A stretch of DNA of 64,000 nucleotides from DAIQNV01 sp036788215. GTDB lineage: Bacteria > Planctomycetota > Phycisphaerae > Phycisphaerales > UBA1924. Of this stretch, positions 49,449-58,486 are shown in pieces (position 1 is the first letter of the stretch; each line of letters begins with the position of its first letter). The notes under the pieces were generated by a model that was not told the origin of the DNA, searched no databases, and saw nothing but the letters and a program-made list of their open reading frames with translations. The stretch is from positions 41,710 to 105,709 of the forward strand of contig DAIQNV010000001.1 in the NCBI GenBank assembly GCA_036788215.1, given 5' to 3'. Both the position numbers and the translations under genes were made by a program.

Positions 49449-49847
49449 GAGCTCTCTCCTGCGTCTCTCCGGGCCCCTTGGCCCTGTGTGCTCGAAGCGG
49501 CCGGAACGGTCGGCCGCGGGTGTCAACTGAGACAGTTTGTTTCAGTCTAGCAACAGACGCGCGTCCGGGTCAAGACGGAAATCCGGCCCCGAGCGCGGCA
49601 TTTTCCCGGGCAGATGCCCCGACGAGATCCACAGAGAGGATATCCGGCGCTTGCCGGCATCGCGTGGGCGGGCTGCGGCGTCCGCGGCAGCCGATTTCGG
49701 CTCTCGGCATCCGCTGTGCCATTGTGTTTCAGATGGCCAGAAGAAAATGCTTGCGCTTTCATTTGGGTATCTTGTCAGAATGGCGTCCCGTCGCTATGCT
49801 GCTCGGGGTCGACATACGCCCGCATCGCGAAACGCGGAAGGCGAGAC
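49449..49847. promoter_or_regulatory. Divergent control region between PEP-CTERM and pseudopilin genes
   Basis: These 399 bases hold no gene and are lower in G+C than the surroundings. They include CTGAGACAG at 49527-49535, an inverted repeat ACTGAGAC...GTTTCAGT (49526-49533 with 49539-49546), a further GTTTCAG at 49726-49732, and TGCTTGCGCTTTCA at 49748-49761. The last resembles a LacI-family operator on the minus strand (TGAAAGCGCAAGCA). This is likely where the LacI-type regulator acts. Confidence 0.45.
49527..49535. promoter_or_regulatory. Candidate LacI-type operator (CTG-N3-CAG), AACTG-AGA-CAGTT
   Basis: CTGAGACAG with two more palindromic bases on each side, 79 bases upstream of the PEP-CTERM start. 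Third occurrence of the CTG-N3-CAG form in promoter regions of this locus. Confidence 0.35.
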
Positions 49848-50879
49848 ATGAAACACCTTGAAACAAATCGGGCCGATTGCCCTTCCAGCACGCTCCGCGG
49901 CTTCACGCTGATCGAGCTGCTGGTGGTCATCGCGATCATCGCGCTGCTGATCGGGATCCTGCTGCCGGCCCTGGGGCGGGCGCGGGGGACGGCGCAGCAG
50001 GTCGTGTGTGCCGCGAACATGAAGACGGTGGGCACGCTCGCCCAGCTGTACGCGGGCGACAACGACGACCAGATCTGGCCGGCGAGCTTCGTTCCGTACA
50101 CCAATCGCCCGAGGATCAGCGGGCCGACGGCGGCCCAGTTCGCCGACTGGGCGTACTACTACGAGCTCGCGCCCGCGTTCACGGTGCAGGACTACGGGAT
50201 CATCGTGGGGTACGCGGAGAACGTCGACGAGCTGGCGGAGTGCCCGAGCAACAAGCGCCGGAGCTACGACGGCACCTTCCTGGGCCCGGCGGACACCGCG
50301 TACTTCAACTCCCGGTTCGCCCCGGCCTTCCGGGATCGGCTGGAGTCCAAGGGGGCCCAGGTCGCGTTCGACTACACGATGCCGGTGGGCATGGGCGGGG
50401 CCAACACCTACACCGAGCACGAGGTGGTCTACCTGACGGGCTCGGAGCCCGCCGACTTTGACACCGGCGAGGTCTCGATCTCGCGCCCGGACATGACCCA
50501 GCGTCTCCGCGACGGGGAGGCGGTCCGCTTCCGGCAGATGCCGATCTTCGTCGAGGAGGACAACTACAGCAACACCCTCTTCCCGGACGGCGTCTGGGCC
50601 GACAACGACGAGATCACGCAGCGTCACTCCGGGGGCGGATACATCGTGTACATCGATGGCTCGGTCGAGCTCTTCGAGATGCCCGTGAAGTACCCCCTCG
50701 AGGCCAACCTCGGGAACATGACCCCGGGCCGGCGTGGCCAGCGCGGGTTCGAGGGCCGCTCGGTGTACATCCGTGGGCAGTCCTACATCCGCCAGGACCG
50801 CGTGGAGCAGGTCCCGAACGGGGACCTCGTCACCCAGGGCATGGGCAACCGCTACGGCTGGTGCAACGCCCCGAGGTAG
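49848..50879 (+). CDS. Type II secretion-type pseudopilin/prepilin-like protein
   Basis: The 343-residue protein has a class III prepilin signal: 18 residues, then cleavage G18/F19 in RGFTLIELLVVIAIIALLIG with Glu at mature position 5. The first part after the helix resembles planctomycete pseudopilins (LGRARGTAQQVVCAANMKTVGTLAQLYA). The rest includes the H-X9-DG-type end (RHSGGGYIVYIDGSVE). Such proteins are numerous in planctomycetes and most have no known role. Here it lies in a polysaccharide locus, divergent from the PEP-CTERM gene and 47 bases before the GH5 gene, so it may be part of surface machinery for polymer capture. Confidence 0.9.
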   Translation: MKHLETNRADCPSSTLRGFTLIELLVVIAIIALLIGILLPALGRARGTAQQVVCAANMKTVGTLAQLYAGDNDDQIWPASFVPYTNRPRISGPTAAQFADWAYYYELAPAFTVQDYGIIVGYAENVDELAECPSNKRRSYDGTFLGPADTAYFNSRFAPAFRDRLESKGAQVAFDYTMPVGMGGANTYTEHEVVYLTGSEPADFDTGEVSISRPDMTQRLRDGEAVRFRQMPIFVEEDNYSNTLFPDGVWADNDEITQRHSGGGYIVYIDGSVELFEMPVKYPLEANLGNMTPGRRGQRGFEGRSVYIRGQSYIRQDRVEQVPNGDLVTQGMGNRYGWCNAPR

Positions 50880-50926
50880 TCCCTTCAACCTGCACGCTTC
50901 TGTAGACGAGCCCTGGAGCCCGCCCG

Positions 50927-53377
50927 ATGACCACCGCGCCCGCACAGCCCCGCCGCCCACGACGATCGCGCCTGCTGGCGACGCTGCTGGCGTCGGTCGG
51001 ACTCGCGGCGACCGCCTGCCAGAGCCCCGCGGCCCCCCCCGGGCGTCCGGAGTCGAAGGTCGCGCTGCGTGTCGACGGGGCGGATCTCGTGGACGCGAAC
51101 GGGGAGGTGGTGACGCTGAGGGCCATCAACCTCGGGAACTGGTTCCTCATCGAGGCCTGGATGTACGCCCAGAGCGTCGCCGACCAGGCGACCTTCATCA
51201 ATGTGCTGCGGTCGCGCTTCGGGGACGACCAGGCGGAGCAGCTGATGAGGCTGCACTACCTCAACTACATGACGCAGCGTGACTTCGACCAGATCGCGGC
51301 TGCGGGGTTCAACTGTGTCCGCATCCCCCTGAGCCACATCGTCGTGGAGCCCGAGCCCTGGGTGATCAGCGAGGAGGGCATGGGCCACCTCCGGCGGGCG
51401 ATGGAGATGGCGGACAACGCGGGGCTGTATGTCATCGTCGACATGCACAGCACGCCCGGCGGGCAGAGCACCGACCAGCCCTCGGGCGACATCACGCAGA
51501 ACAACCTCTGGACCGACCCCGAGGCGCAGGAGCGCCTGGCCTGGATCTGGCAGCACATCGCGCGGCGCTTCAAGAACCAGGAAAACTTCGTCGCCTACGA
51601 CCTGATCAACGAGCCCTTCAGCGACTATCAGGGCGACATCCGCGATGAGCTGATCCCGATCGTCGACCGGTGCATCCGCGCCATCCGCCTGATCGACGAG
51701 GAGCGGCTCATCTTCGTCCCGGGCACGCTCCAGGGCATCTCGTTCTATGGCAACCCCAGGGACCGGGGCTGGACCAACACCGGCATTACCGAGCACGCCT
51801 ACCCGGGCCTCTTCGACGGGGGCCCGGCGACGCTGGGGCATCACGCCCGCTTCCTCACGGTCGACCTGCGCCACAAGGCGGACTACGCCCGCTCGCTGGA
51901 TGTCCCCTACTTCCTGGGCGAGTTCAACCCCGTCTTCGACCGGGCCGGCGCGCACGAGACCGCCCGGGCCTACTTCGAGGCGTCGGAGGAGCTCGGGATC
52001 CACAGCGCAATCTGGAGCCACAAGATCGTGACCTCGGGGGGCGGCGTCGGGGGCGACAACTGGTACCTCGTCACCAACCAGCAGCCCCTGGGCCTGGGCG
52101 ACATCCGCACCGCGTCGCTCGCGACGATCACGGGCGTCTTCACCTCGCATGCCTTCGCGCCGCTCGCGGTCGACCAGGGGTACATCGACGCGATGCTCGC
52201 GGAACCGGCGCCGCGGGTCCTGCCCCAGCTGCCCCTGCTCCCGCTTGAGGCCCCCGCGCAGGACGCCTGGGCGGGCTGGTCTTTTGTCGATATCGGCGGG
52301 GTCGTCCGCCCGGGTGGGCAGACGGTCGTGAACACCACCGGCTCGCTCAGCGCCGAGGAACTCACGCTCTACACCGGCGGGCTCGACCTGTTCGGCTCCG
52401 CGGACTCCATACGCCTGGCCAGCACGCGCCCCGCCGGCAGTTTCGTGGTCTCGGGCGTCTTCGACGCCTACGACGCGGGCTTCTTCGCCCACGCCGGCGT
52501 GACGCTGCGGTCGACCGAGGCGCCCGACTCACCGCACCTGTCGCTCGCGGTCCGCCCGAGCGGGCGGGTGATCGTCAAGAGCCGTGCGACGACGGGCGTC
52601 TCGACCGGCGAGCGCTACATCGCGACCGCGGGGTTCCCCGTGGGGCTCGCGCTCGGTCGCGTGAACGGGTCGCTCCGCGCGTGGATGACCGACGACGACG
52701 GCGTCTGGACGGCGCTGCCCCTTTCCGAAAATCCCGCGGTGGGCTCGGCCCCCCGCGCCGGCGTGCTCGCTTCGGCGAACCGCGAGGGCCCGCTGAGCGT
52801 GATCACAACGAGGGATCTGCGGCTTGATCCCTCGTTCACGCTCGCGGGCTCCTCGATCGACGGGGGCCTGCACCAGGGCCAGAACCTCCTGACCAACCCG
52901 GGCTTCGAGACCGCTGTCCCCGGCGGCCCCAACGGCGCCAGCGGCTGGTACCTCGGCCCGGACTGGTCGCGGGAGACCAACTGGACGCCCCGGCGCGACG
53001 GCGCCAGCCTGCTCGCCTACCGCCACTGGGAGGTCACGGGCTCGAACTCCTCCTACGCCTACCAGGATGTCGCGGGGCTCACCGTCGGCACCGCGTACAC
53101 GCTCACCGTCTACGCCAACCGCGACCAGGTCGCGGGCGGGCGATCGCTCGCGGAACGCGTCGAACTCAAGGTCGAAACGATCGAGAACCCACGCCGGGAC
53201 CTCGAGGTCGTCTCGTTCGACGTCGCGGAGATCGCGACGGGGTCGGCGTGGAGCCGGCTGCAGGTCCGGTTCGTTGCAACGAAGACCACCCATCGCGTGG
53301 TGCTCACCGCCCACCCGGGCGAAGGGCAGCGCGACGGCGCTGTGAAGTTTGATGGCCTCGTGCTCGAGGCCCGGTGA
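50927..53377 (+). CDS. GH5 glycoside hydrolase lipoprotein with C-terminal beta-sandwich module
   Basis: The 816-residue protein has a lipoprotein signal (LLASVGLAATAC, Cys about residue 31). The catalytic domain runs to about residue 430: RAINLGNWFLIEAW, FNCVRIPLSHI, YVIVDMHSTPGG, acid/base Glu in LINEPFSD, TEHAYPGLF and nucleophile Glu in PYFLGEFNP. These fit GH5 (cellulase clan A), with a pattern like beta-1,3- or beta-1,4-glucanases; substrate is not certain. A middle beta-rich region (450-640) is unassigned. The end (LLTNPGFE, then YQDVAGLTVGTAYTLTVYANRD) resembles CBM4/9-type jelly rolls. GGAG before ATG. Confidence 0.88.
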   Translation: MTTAPAQPRRPRRSRLLATLLASVGLAATACQSPAAPPGRPESKVALRVDGADLVDANGEVVTLRAINLGNWFLIEAWMYAQSVADQATFINVLRSRFGDDQAEQLMRLHYLNYMTQRDFDQIAAAGFNCVRIPLSHIVVEPEPWVISEEGMGHLRRAMEMADNAGLYVIVDMHSTPGGQSTDQPSGDITQNNLWTDPEAQERLAWIWQHIARRFKNQENFVAYDLINEPFSDYQGDIRDELIPIVDRCIRAIRLIDEERLIFVPGTLQGISFYGNPRDRGWTNTGITEHAYPGLFDGGPATLGHHARFLTVDLRHKADYARSLDVPYFLGEFNPVFDRAGAHETARAYFEASEELGIHSAIWSHKIVTSGGGVGGDNWYLVTNQQPLGLGDIRTASLATITGVFTSHAFAPLAVDQGYIDAMLAEPAPRVLPQLPLLPLEAPAQDAWAGWSFVDIGGVVRPGGQTVVNTTGSLSAEELTLYTGGLDLFGSADSIRLASTRPAGSFVVSGVFDAYDAGFFAHAGVTLRSTEAPDSPHLSLAVRPSGRVIVKSRATTGVSTGERYIATAGFPVGLALGRVNGSLRAWMTDDDGVWTALPLSENPAVGSAPRAGVLASANREGPLSVITTRDLRLDPSFTLAGSSIDGGLHQGQNLLTNPGFETAVPGGPNGASGWYLGPDWSRETNWTPRRDGASLLAYRHWEVTGSNSSYAYQDVAGLTVGTAYTLTVYANRDQVAGGRSLAERVELKVETIENPRRDLEVVSFDVAEIATGSAWSRLQVRFVATKTTHRVVLTAHPGEGQRDGAVKFDGLVLEAR

Positions 53378-53438
53378 CCCATCGGAGAGTGAGAGATATC
53401 CGCCGGCCCCGCGCCGGCCTGATCGGGAGGACGAAACG

Positions 53439-54671
53439 ATGAACACCATGCGATCCCTCGCGGCCGGCACCGCCCTGGCTCTCGCCCTTTCCGCCGGCGC
53501 CGCCGAGCCGACGCCGATCCTGAACCAGAACCCGGGTTTCCTTGACCTCGACAACGACGGCGCCTTCGGCGATGGGTGGGGCGTCTTCGGGGCGGCGGCG
53601 GTCGACTTCCAGTTCTTCGGCGACGGCAACCCCGGGCACGCCACGCTGTTCGGCGACAACATCGGCAACACCGGGGGTGTCTTCCAGGCCGGCATCCCCG
53701 CGGAAGCGGGCAAGGACTACGAGCTGACCATCCACATCCAGTGGGAATCGGAGTGGGACGCCGCGACCTACTACGGGCTGGAGTTCTACGACGCGACCGA
53801 CGGCACCAAGATCGGCGAGAGCATCGTCGAGATCGTCGACGAGTTCCCCGACTTCGGCTACCGGCGCTACGACCTGACCGCGACCGCGCCGGCGGGCACC
53901 GCGTTCGTGCGCCCGATCGTCTCCTTCGATTCCGTGCAGTCGTCCGGCGCGTCGCGGGCCGCCACCGTCGACAATGTGCTCGTGCGTGAGGCCGACGATG
54001 TGCTCACGCTGAACCCGAGCTTCGGCGATGCGGTGGGCGCGGGCACGAACGGCACCTTCTGGGACACCTTCGGCGCCGCGGCCCTCGACCTTGACTTCTT
54101 CAACAACGGGAACCCGGGCCACGCGACGCTCTTCGCGGACATGGCCGGCAATTCCGGCGGCGTCTTCCAGCTCGGCGTGCCCGCGATCGCGGGCGAGTCG
54201 TACACCATGACGGTCGACTTGGCCTTCGAAGCCAACTGGGACGCGGTGACGCAGATCGAGCTCGAGTTCTACGGCATCGATGACGGGTTCCTTCTCGGTG
54301 AGGGCGTGGTCGAGGTGAACGAGCAGCCCGGCGCGGGCTATGTCACCTACACCGTCGAGGCCACGGCGCCACTGGGCTTCACCGCCTTCGTCCGCCCGCT
54401 CGTGGTCTTCAGCGACGCGGTCGGCGCAGCGGACCAGGCCGCGGCGACGGTCGACAACCTCGTGGTCCAGCTCACGAGCACCGTCGGCCAGGGCTGCAAC
54501 CCCGCGGACCTTGCGGAGCCCTTCGGCCAGCTGACCTTCGCGGACATCTCGGGCTTCCTGGGCGCGTTCTCGGTCTCCGACCCCTCCGCGGACCTCGCGC
54601 CGCCGATCGGGCAGTTCACATTCGCCGACATCAGCGCCTTCCTGACCGCCTTTGCTGCGGGCTGCCCCTAA
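53439..54671 (+). CDS. Exported protein with two putative carbohydrate-binding modules and GC-dockerin-type C-terminus
   Basis: The 410-residue protein has a short signal peptide and two tandem modules of about 170 residues. Module 1 begins LNQNPGFLDLDNDGAFGDGW and has GNPGHATLFGDNIGNTGGVFQ; module 2 begins LTLNPSFGDAVGAG and has GNPGHATLFADMAGNSGGVFQ. Both match the single module of the PEP-CTERM protein (48849-49448). The last 60 residues are a duplicated motif (ADLAEPFGQLTFADISGFLGAFS, then ADLAPPIGQFTFADISAFL) ending GCP. That end is like the 'GC-type dockerin' of Phycisphaerales proteins. GGGAGG before ATG 53439. Likely a secreted polysaccharide-binding protein. Confidence 0.85.
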   Translation: MNTMRSLAAGTALALALSAGAAEPTPILNQNPGFLDLDNDGAFGDGWGVFGAAAVDFQFFGDGNPGHATLFGDNIGNTGGVFQAGIPAEAGKDYELTIHIQWESEWDAATYYGLEFYDATDGTKIGESIVEIVDEFPDFGYRRYDLTATAPAGTAFVRPIVSFDSVQSSGASRAATVDNVLVREADDVLTLNPSFGDAVGAGTNGTFWDTFGAAALDLDFFNNGNPGHATLFADMAGNSGGVFQLGVPAIAGESYTMTVDLAFEANWDAVTQIELEFYGIDDGFLLGEGVVEVNEQPGAGYVTYTVEATAPLGFTAFVRPLVVFSDAVGAADQAAATVDNLVVQLTSTVGQGCNPADLAEPFGQLTFADISGFLGAFSVSDPSADLAPPIGQFTFADISAFLTAFAAGCP

Positions 54672-54830
54672 CGACGGTCACCGCGCCGCCCTCGTGCGGT
54701 GATGCAGATCCGACGCCGGCACGGGGCGACACCCGCGACCGGCGCTTCGCTCCCCTCTCCCGCAGCCATGCTGCGCCGAAGGCGGGAGCACGGAGGTGAG
54801 CCCGTGGACACACCACAGCGCACCGAGACC

Positions 54831-54852
54831 GCCCGCGCCGATGGGCGCGGGC
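54831..54852 (+). terminator. Terminator-like hairpin before the GH3 gene
   Basis: A nine-pair perfect stem (54831-54839 with 54844-54852) with loop GATG. No T-run follows. It lies 160 bases after the dockerin-type gene and 51 bases before the GH3 start, so it could end one transcript or structure the leader of the next. Confidence 0.4.
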
Positions 54853-54902
54853 AAGCAATAGTCACGACCATTCACTCGCCACCCCACGGAGACGGGCCCG
54901 CC

Positions 54903-57440
54903 ATGGAACCCACCCTTATGCTTCCCCTCATGACGCTCACGACGCTCGCCTCGACCCCCTCGATGCCCACGACCGGGCCCGGCGCGATCGACTCGCCACC
55001 GCTGCCCCCGGCGTGGTCCTCGACCGAGGAGAACGCGGGGCTCCGCGCCCAGCTCGCGGTCGATGGCGACCCCAACACGCGCTGGTCGAGCGCGTTCAGC
55101 GACAACCAGTGGCTCGTCATCGACCTGGGCGCGCCCACAAACGTCCGCTCGCTGGGCGTTCACTGGAACACCGCGGCGGCCAAGGACTACACCGTGCAGG
55201 CGAGCCTCGACGGCGCGACCTTCACCACGATCGCCACACGCGAGGGCGACACGCCCGAGCAGCTCAACACCTACGACCTCGACCGCCCCGCCGAGGCCCG
55301 CTTCCTGCGGTTCCTGATGGGCGAGCGGACGACGAACTGGGGGTTCAGCATCCACGAGGTGCGGGTCAACGGGAAGTCCCTCGCGGACGAGGACCTGCCC
55401 ACGCCGCCCCGGGACGCGGTCTACCGCGACCCGACCGCGAGCCCCGCGGCACGCGCCAGGGACGCGGTCTTGCGCATGAGCTTCCGCGAGAAGGTGCGGT
55501 TCCTCTCGGGCACCGAGATGTTCTACTTCAAGGGCAACGAGCGGCTCGGGCTCGATCGGCTCTTCTTCGCCGATGCCTCGATGGGCCTGAGGCTCGAGAA
55601 CTCCACCGCCTTCCCCGCGTTCATCTCCCTCGCCGCGAGCTTCGACCCGGGCCTCGCGGCCCGGTACGGGGACGCGGTCGCGGAGGAGTGCCGGGCCAAG
55701 GGCGTGCACGTGCTGCTGGGCCCGGGCGTGAACCTCTACCGCGTGGCGCAGGGCGGGCGGAACTTCGAGTACCTGGGCGAGGACCCCTACCTCGCGTCCC
55801 GCCTCGTCGTGCCCTACATCCGCGCGGTGCAGGACAAGGGCGTGATGGCCACGGTGAAGCACTTCGCGGTCAACAACCACGAGTGGCACCGCAAGGCGAG
55901 CAACTCCGTCGTCGACGAGCGGACGCTGCACGAGGTCTACTTCCCCGCGTTCGAAGCCTCGATCAAGGAGGCGGACGTGGGCGCGGTGATGACCGCGTAC
56001 AACCTCGTCAACGGCGAGTGGGCCCCGCAGAGCCCCTGGCTCGTGCAAGGGATCCTCCGCGACCGGTGGAACTACGACGGGCTCGTGATGACCGACTGGT
56101 GGTCGATCTACGACACGCTGAAGTCACTCAAGTCGGGCATCGACCTTGAGATGCCCCATGGCGACCTGCTGAACGAGCCGGCGATCCGCGACCTCGTCGT
56201 CGCCGGGCTCGTCTCCACGACCGAGATCGACGCGATGGTCGAGCGGTCGCTCCGCGCGTTCTTCAAGTTCGGCTTCTACGACCGCGACCAGACCGACCCG
56301 GACGCGGTCGGCTTCGGCGGGCCCCACAACGAGGTCGCCCTCGACGTCGCCCGGGCGGGGATGGTCCTGGCCCGGAACGAGGGCGGGTTCCTGCCCCTGG
56401 ACCCCAGCCGCGAGCAGACCGTCGTCCTGCTGGGCAGCAACGCCCGGGAAACGGAGACCTCGGGCTACGGCGCCGCCCGCGTCGAGCCGACGGACCCCGT
56501 GCACATCCTCGACGCCGTCCGGGCCGCTGCGGGGCCCGGCGTGACGGTGCGGCAGTTCGACGACCTGACCCCGGACGCGAGGCGGGCGATCCGCGACGCC
56601 GACGCGGTCTTCGTCTGCGTCTCGACGCGCGAGCGCGAGGCCAACGACCGGCCCTTCGAGCTCTACGACGAGCAGCAGGCCCTCGTCGATGGTGCGCTCG
56701 AGCTCTCGGACAAGGTCGGCGTCATCATCACCGCCGGCTCGGGCATCGCGATGGACCCCTGGGTCGACGACACCCGAGCCGTCCTCTGGGCCTGGTTCGG
56801 GGGCAACGTGGGCAACACCGCGGTCGGCGAGATCGTGTTCGGAAAGATCAACCCCGAGGGCAAGATGCCCTTCACGCTCGAGCGCCGCGCCGAGGACGCC
56901 CCCGCGTACGGGCGATTCCTGCCCCACGACGCGACCTTCAACGACGAGCCGATCTGGGGCAAGGAGCGCCCCGTCTTCCCGGTGATGTACACCGAGGGCC
57001 TGCACGTGGGCTACCGCCACTACGACCGCACGGGCGTCGAGCCCCTCTTCCCCTTCGGGCACGGGCTCAGCTACACCTCGTTCGAGATCGAGGACCTCGA
57101 GATCGATCTGCCCTACTCCGCTGCGGACGCGGTCGCGATCGTCCGCGTCCGCGTCACCAACACCGGCGCCCGCGCTGGCGCCGAGGTCGCCCAGTTCTAT
57201 CTGGGACAGCCCGACGCGAGCGTCGAGCGCCCCGTCCGCGAGCTCAAGGGCTTCCGCAAGGTCAGGCTGGACCCAGGCGAGAGCACGGTCGTCGAGTTCG
57301 AGCTCACCGAGCGCGACCTCTCGTACTTCGACACCACCACCCAATCCTGGCAGCGCGACCCCGCCCCATACGCCGTCTCCGTGGGCAACTCGAGCCGCTC
57401 GCTCCCCCTGGAGGGCGAGTTCACGCTCCCCTCCCGCTAA
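54903..57440 (+). CDS. GH3 beta-glucosidase with N-terminal F5/8C (CBM32-like) domain
   Basis: The 845-residue protein has an N-terminal hydrophobic segment that may be a weak signal peptide. A discoidin-type F5/8C domain follows (residues 40-160: AVDGDPNTRWSSAFSDNQWLVIDLG, abbreviated; SIHEVRVNG). Then come the GH3 domains: FADASMGLRL, LGPGVNLYR, GRNFEYLGEDPYL, ATVKHFAVNNHE, VMTAYNLVNG and nucleophile Asp near 398 in VMTDWWS. The second GH3 domain and a fibronectin-like end (LFPFGHGLSYTSF, VSVGNSSRSLPL) complete it. It likely splits oligosaccharides to glucose. ATG 54903 is chosen; the upstream frame to 54699 lacks coding character. Confidence 0.92.
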   Translation: MEPTLMLPLMTLTTLASTPSMPTTGPGAIDSPPLPPAWSSTEENAGLRAQLAVDGDPNTRWSSAFSDNQWLVIDLGAPTNVRSLGVHWNTAAAKDYTVQASLDGATFTTIATREGDTPEQLNTYDLDRPAEARFLRFLMGERTTNWGFSIHEVRVNGKSLADEDLPTPPRDAVYRDPTASPAARARDAVLRMSFREKVRFLSGTEMFYFKGNERLGLDRLFFADASMGLRLENSTAFPAFISLAASFDPGLAARYGDAVAEECRAKGVHVLLGPGVNLYRVAQGGRNFEYLGEDPYLASRLVVPYIRAVQDKGVMATVKHFAVNNHEWHRKASNSVVDERTLHEVYFPAFEASIKEADVGAVMTAYNLVNGEWAPQSPWLVQGILRDRWNYDGLVMTDWWSIYDTLKSLKSGIDLEMPHGDLLNEPAIRDLVVAGLVSTTEIDAMVERSLRAFFKFGFYDRDQTDPDAVGFGGPHNEVALDVARAGMVLARNEGGFLPLDPSREQTVVLLGSNARETETSGYGAARVEPTDPVHILDAVRAAAGPGVTVRQFDDLTPDARRAIRDADAVFVCVSTREREANDRPFELYDEQQALVDGALELSDKVGVIITAGSGIAMDPWVDDTRAVLWAWFGGNVGNTAVGEIVFGKINPEGKMPFTLERRAEDAPAYGRFLPHDATFNDEPIWGKERPVFPVMYTEGLHVGYRHYDRTGVEPLFPFGHGLSYTSFEIEDLEIDLPYSAADAVAIVRVRVTNTGARAGAEVAQFYLGQPDASVERPVRELKGFRKVRLDPGESTVVEFELTERDLSYFDTTTQSWQRDPAPYAVSVGNSSRSLPLEGEFTLPSR

Positions 57441-57469
57441 CGGGCCACACGGGACCGAAGGCCACCGCG

Positions 57470-57500
57470 GGGCGGCTGGGCGAGCGATCGCCCGCCGCCC
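57470..57500. terminator. Hairpin between convergent GH3 and esterase genes
   Basis: GGGCGG-CT-GGGCGA pairs with TCGCCC-G-CCGCCC around loop GCGA (12 pairs, small internal bulge). It lies in the 69-base gap between two convergent stops. No T-run, so its efficiency is unclear. Confidence 0.5.
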
Positions 57501-57509
57501 ATTCCCGCT

Positions 57510-58457
57510 CTACCGATCGTCGCGCTCCCGACGCAAGGCATCGATCGCCTCGGCAAATTGAACCCCGAGGTCGAGATACCCCGCCCCGTCGTAGTGGAAT
57601 CGGTCCGAGTACCTGTACCCGTCCGTCGTCGTGACCAGCGTCGCCATCGGGTCCGCCTCGCACGCCTTCGCTTGCTCCGCCCGCAGCACATCACCGAACG
57701 GCCACACCGGCCTCCCGCCCGACGCCACGCCCGAGTCGCTGGTCCGCCCCACCGCCACCGGCACCTCATCCGCCCGCAGCGCCGCCCGGAGCAGCTCCAG
57801 CAACTCGCCAAGGTTCTCCCCGTAAGCCCGCGCGGTCTCCGCCCGCGTCGCGTCGGTCTCCCCCTGCATCCACACGATCCCCGCCGGGATCAGCCGGTCC
57901 GGCTCCCCGTCCCCATCGATATCCCGCACCCCGGTCGCAGCCGCGATCGTCGCGAGGGCGTGGTCATACTGGTTGACCCCCACGCCCGCACCAGCCTCCG
58001 ATACGAGGTCGTCGTGCGGGTCCCAGGTCCCGTGCTTCCCCCCTGCCCGCGCGTCGAGCGAGCTCCCGCCACGCGAGTACTTCACGATCGCCACCCGCTC
58101 ACCCGGCCGCAGTTCCCGCATCCGCTGCGCGAAGCTGAGCTCCGGCCCGAACCGGTCCGACAGGAAATTCGTCCGCCCGTCCGTTCGGAAGCCCAAGCCG
58201 AACCCCGGCGTCATTGGGCTCCACAGCCCGAGCCCGTCCGAAGCCTCGCCGTCGACCCGCGGCTGCCCGCAGAAGATCACCGCGCCCTCCACCGCGTCCC
58301 GCATCTCACCCGTCAACTCGCTGAGCCGCCCGTGCCCGTTCGCGTTCGACTGCCCCGCGATCAGGTACAGGTGATAGTCCGCCGCCAACCCCAGCGGCGC
58401 TACGCCACCAACCACAACCAACGCCGCTGCGCCCACGATCACACGAGAAAGCCACAT
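57510..58457 (-). CDS. SASA-family (sialate O-acetylesterase/CE6-like) exported esterase, paralogue 1
   Basis: The 315-residue protein has a signal peptide (VIVGAAALVVVGGVAPLGLAA) and an SGNH-type hydrolase fold of the SASA kind: catalytic Ser in LIAGQSNANGHG, KYSRGGSSLD, WMQGETDATR and the Asp/His pair region in YSDRFHYDGAGYLDLG. Such enzymes remove acetyl groups from sugars (xylan, sialic acid or other). ATG 58457 is chosen because further upstream the frame enters tRNA-Lys. It is a clear paralogue of 59995-60930. Confidence 0.88.
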   Translation of the reverse strand: MWLSRVIVGAAALVVVGGVAPLGLAADYHLYLIAGQSNANGHGRLSELTGEMRDAVEGAVIFCGQPRVDGEASDGLGLWSPMTPGFGLGFRTDGRTNFLSDRFGPELSFAQRMRELRPGERVAIVKYSRGGSSLDARAGGKHGTWDPHDDLVSEAGAGVGVNQYDHALATIAAATGVRDIDGDGEPDRLIPAGIVWMQGETDATRAETARAYGENLGELLELLRAALRADEVPVAVGRTSDSGVASGGRPVWPFGDVLRAEQAKACEADPMATLVTTTDGYRYSDRFHYDGAGYLDLGVQFAEAIDALRRERDDR

Positions 58458-58486
58458 TTCGCTCACTCCTGATCTGCGGGCCTGAA

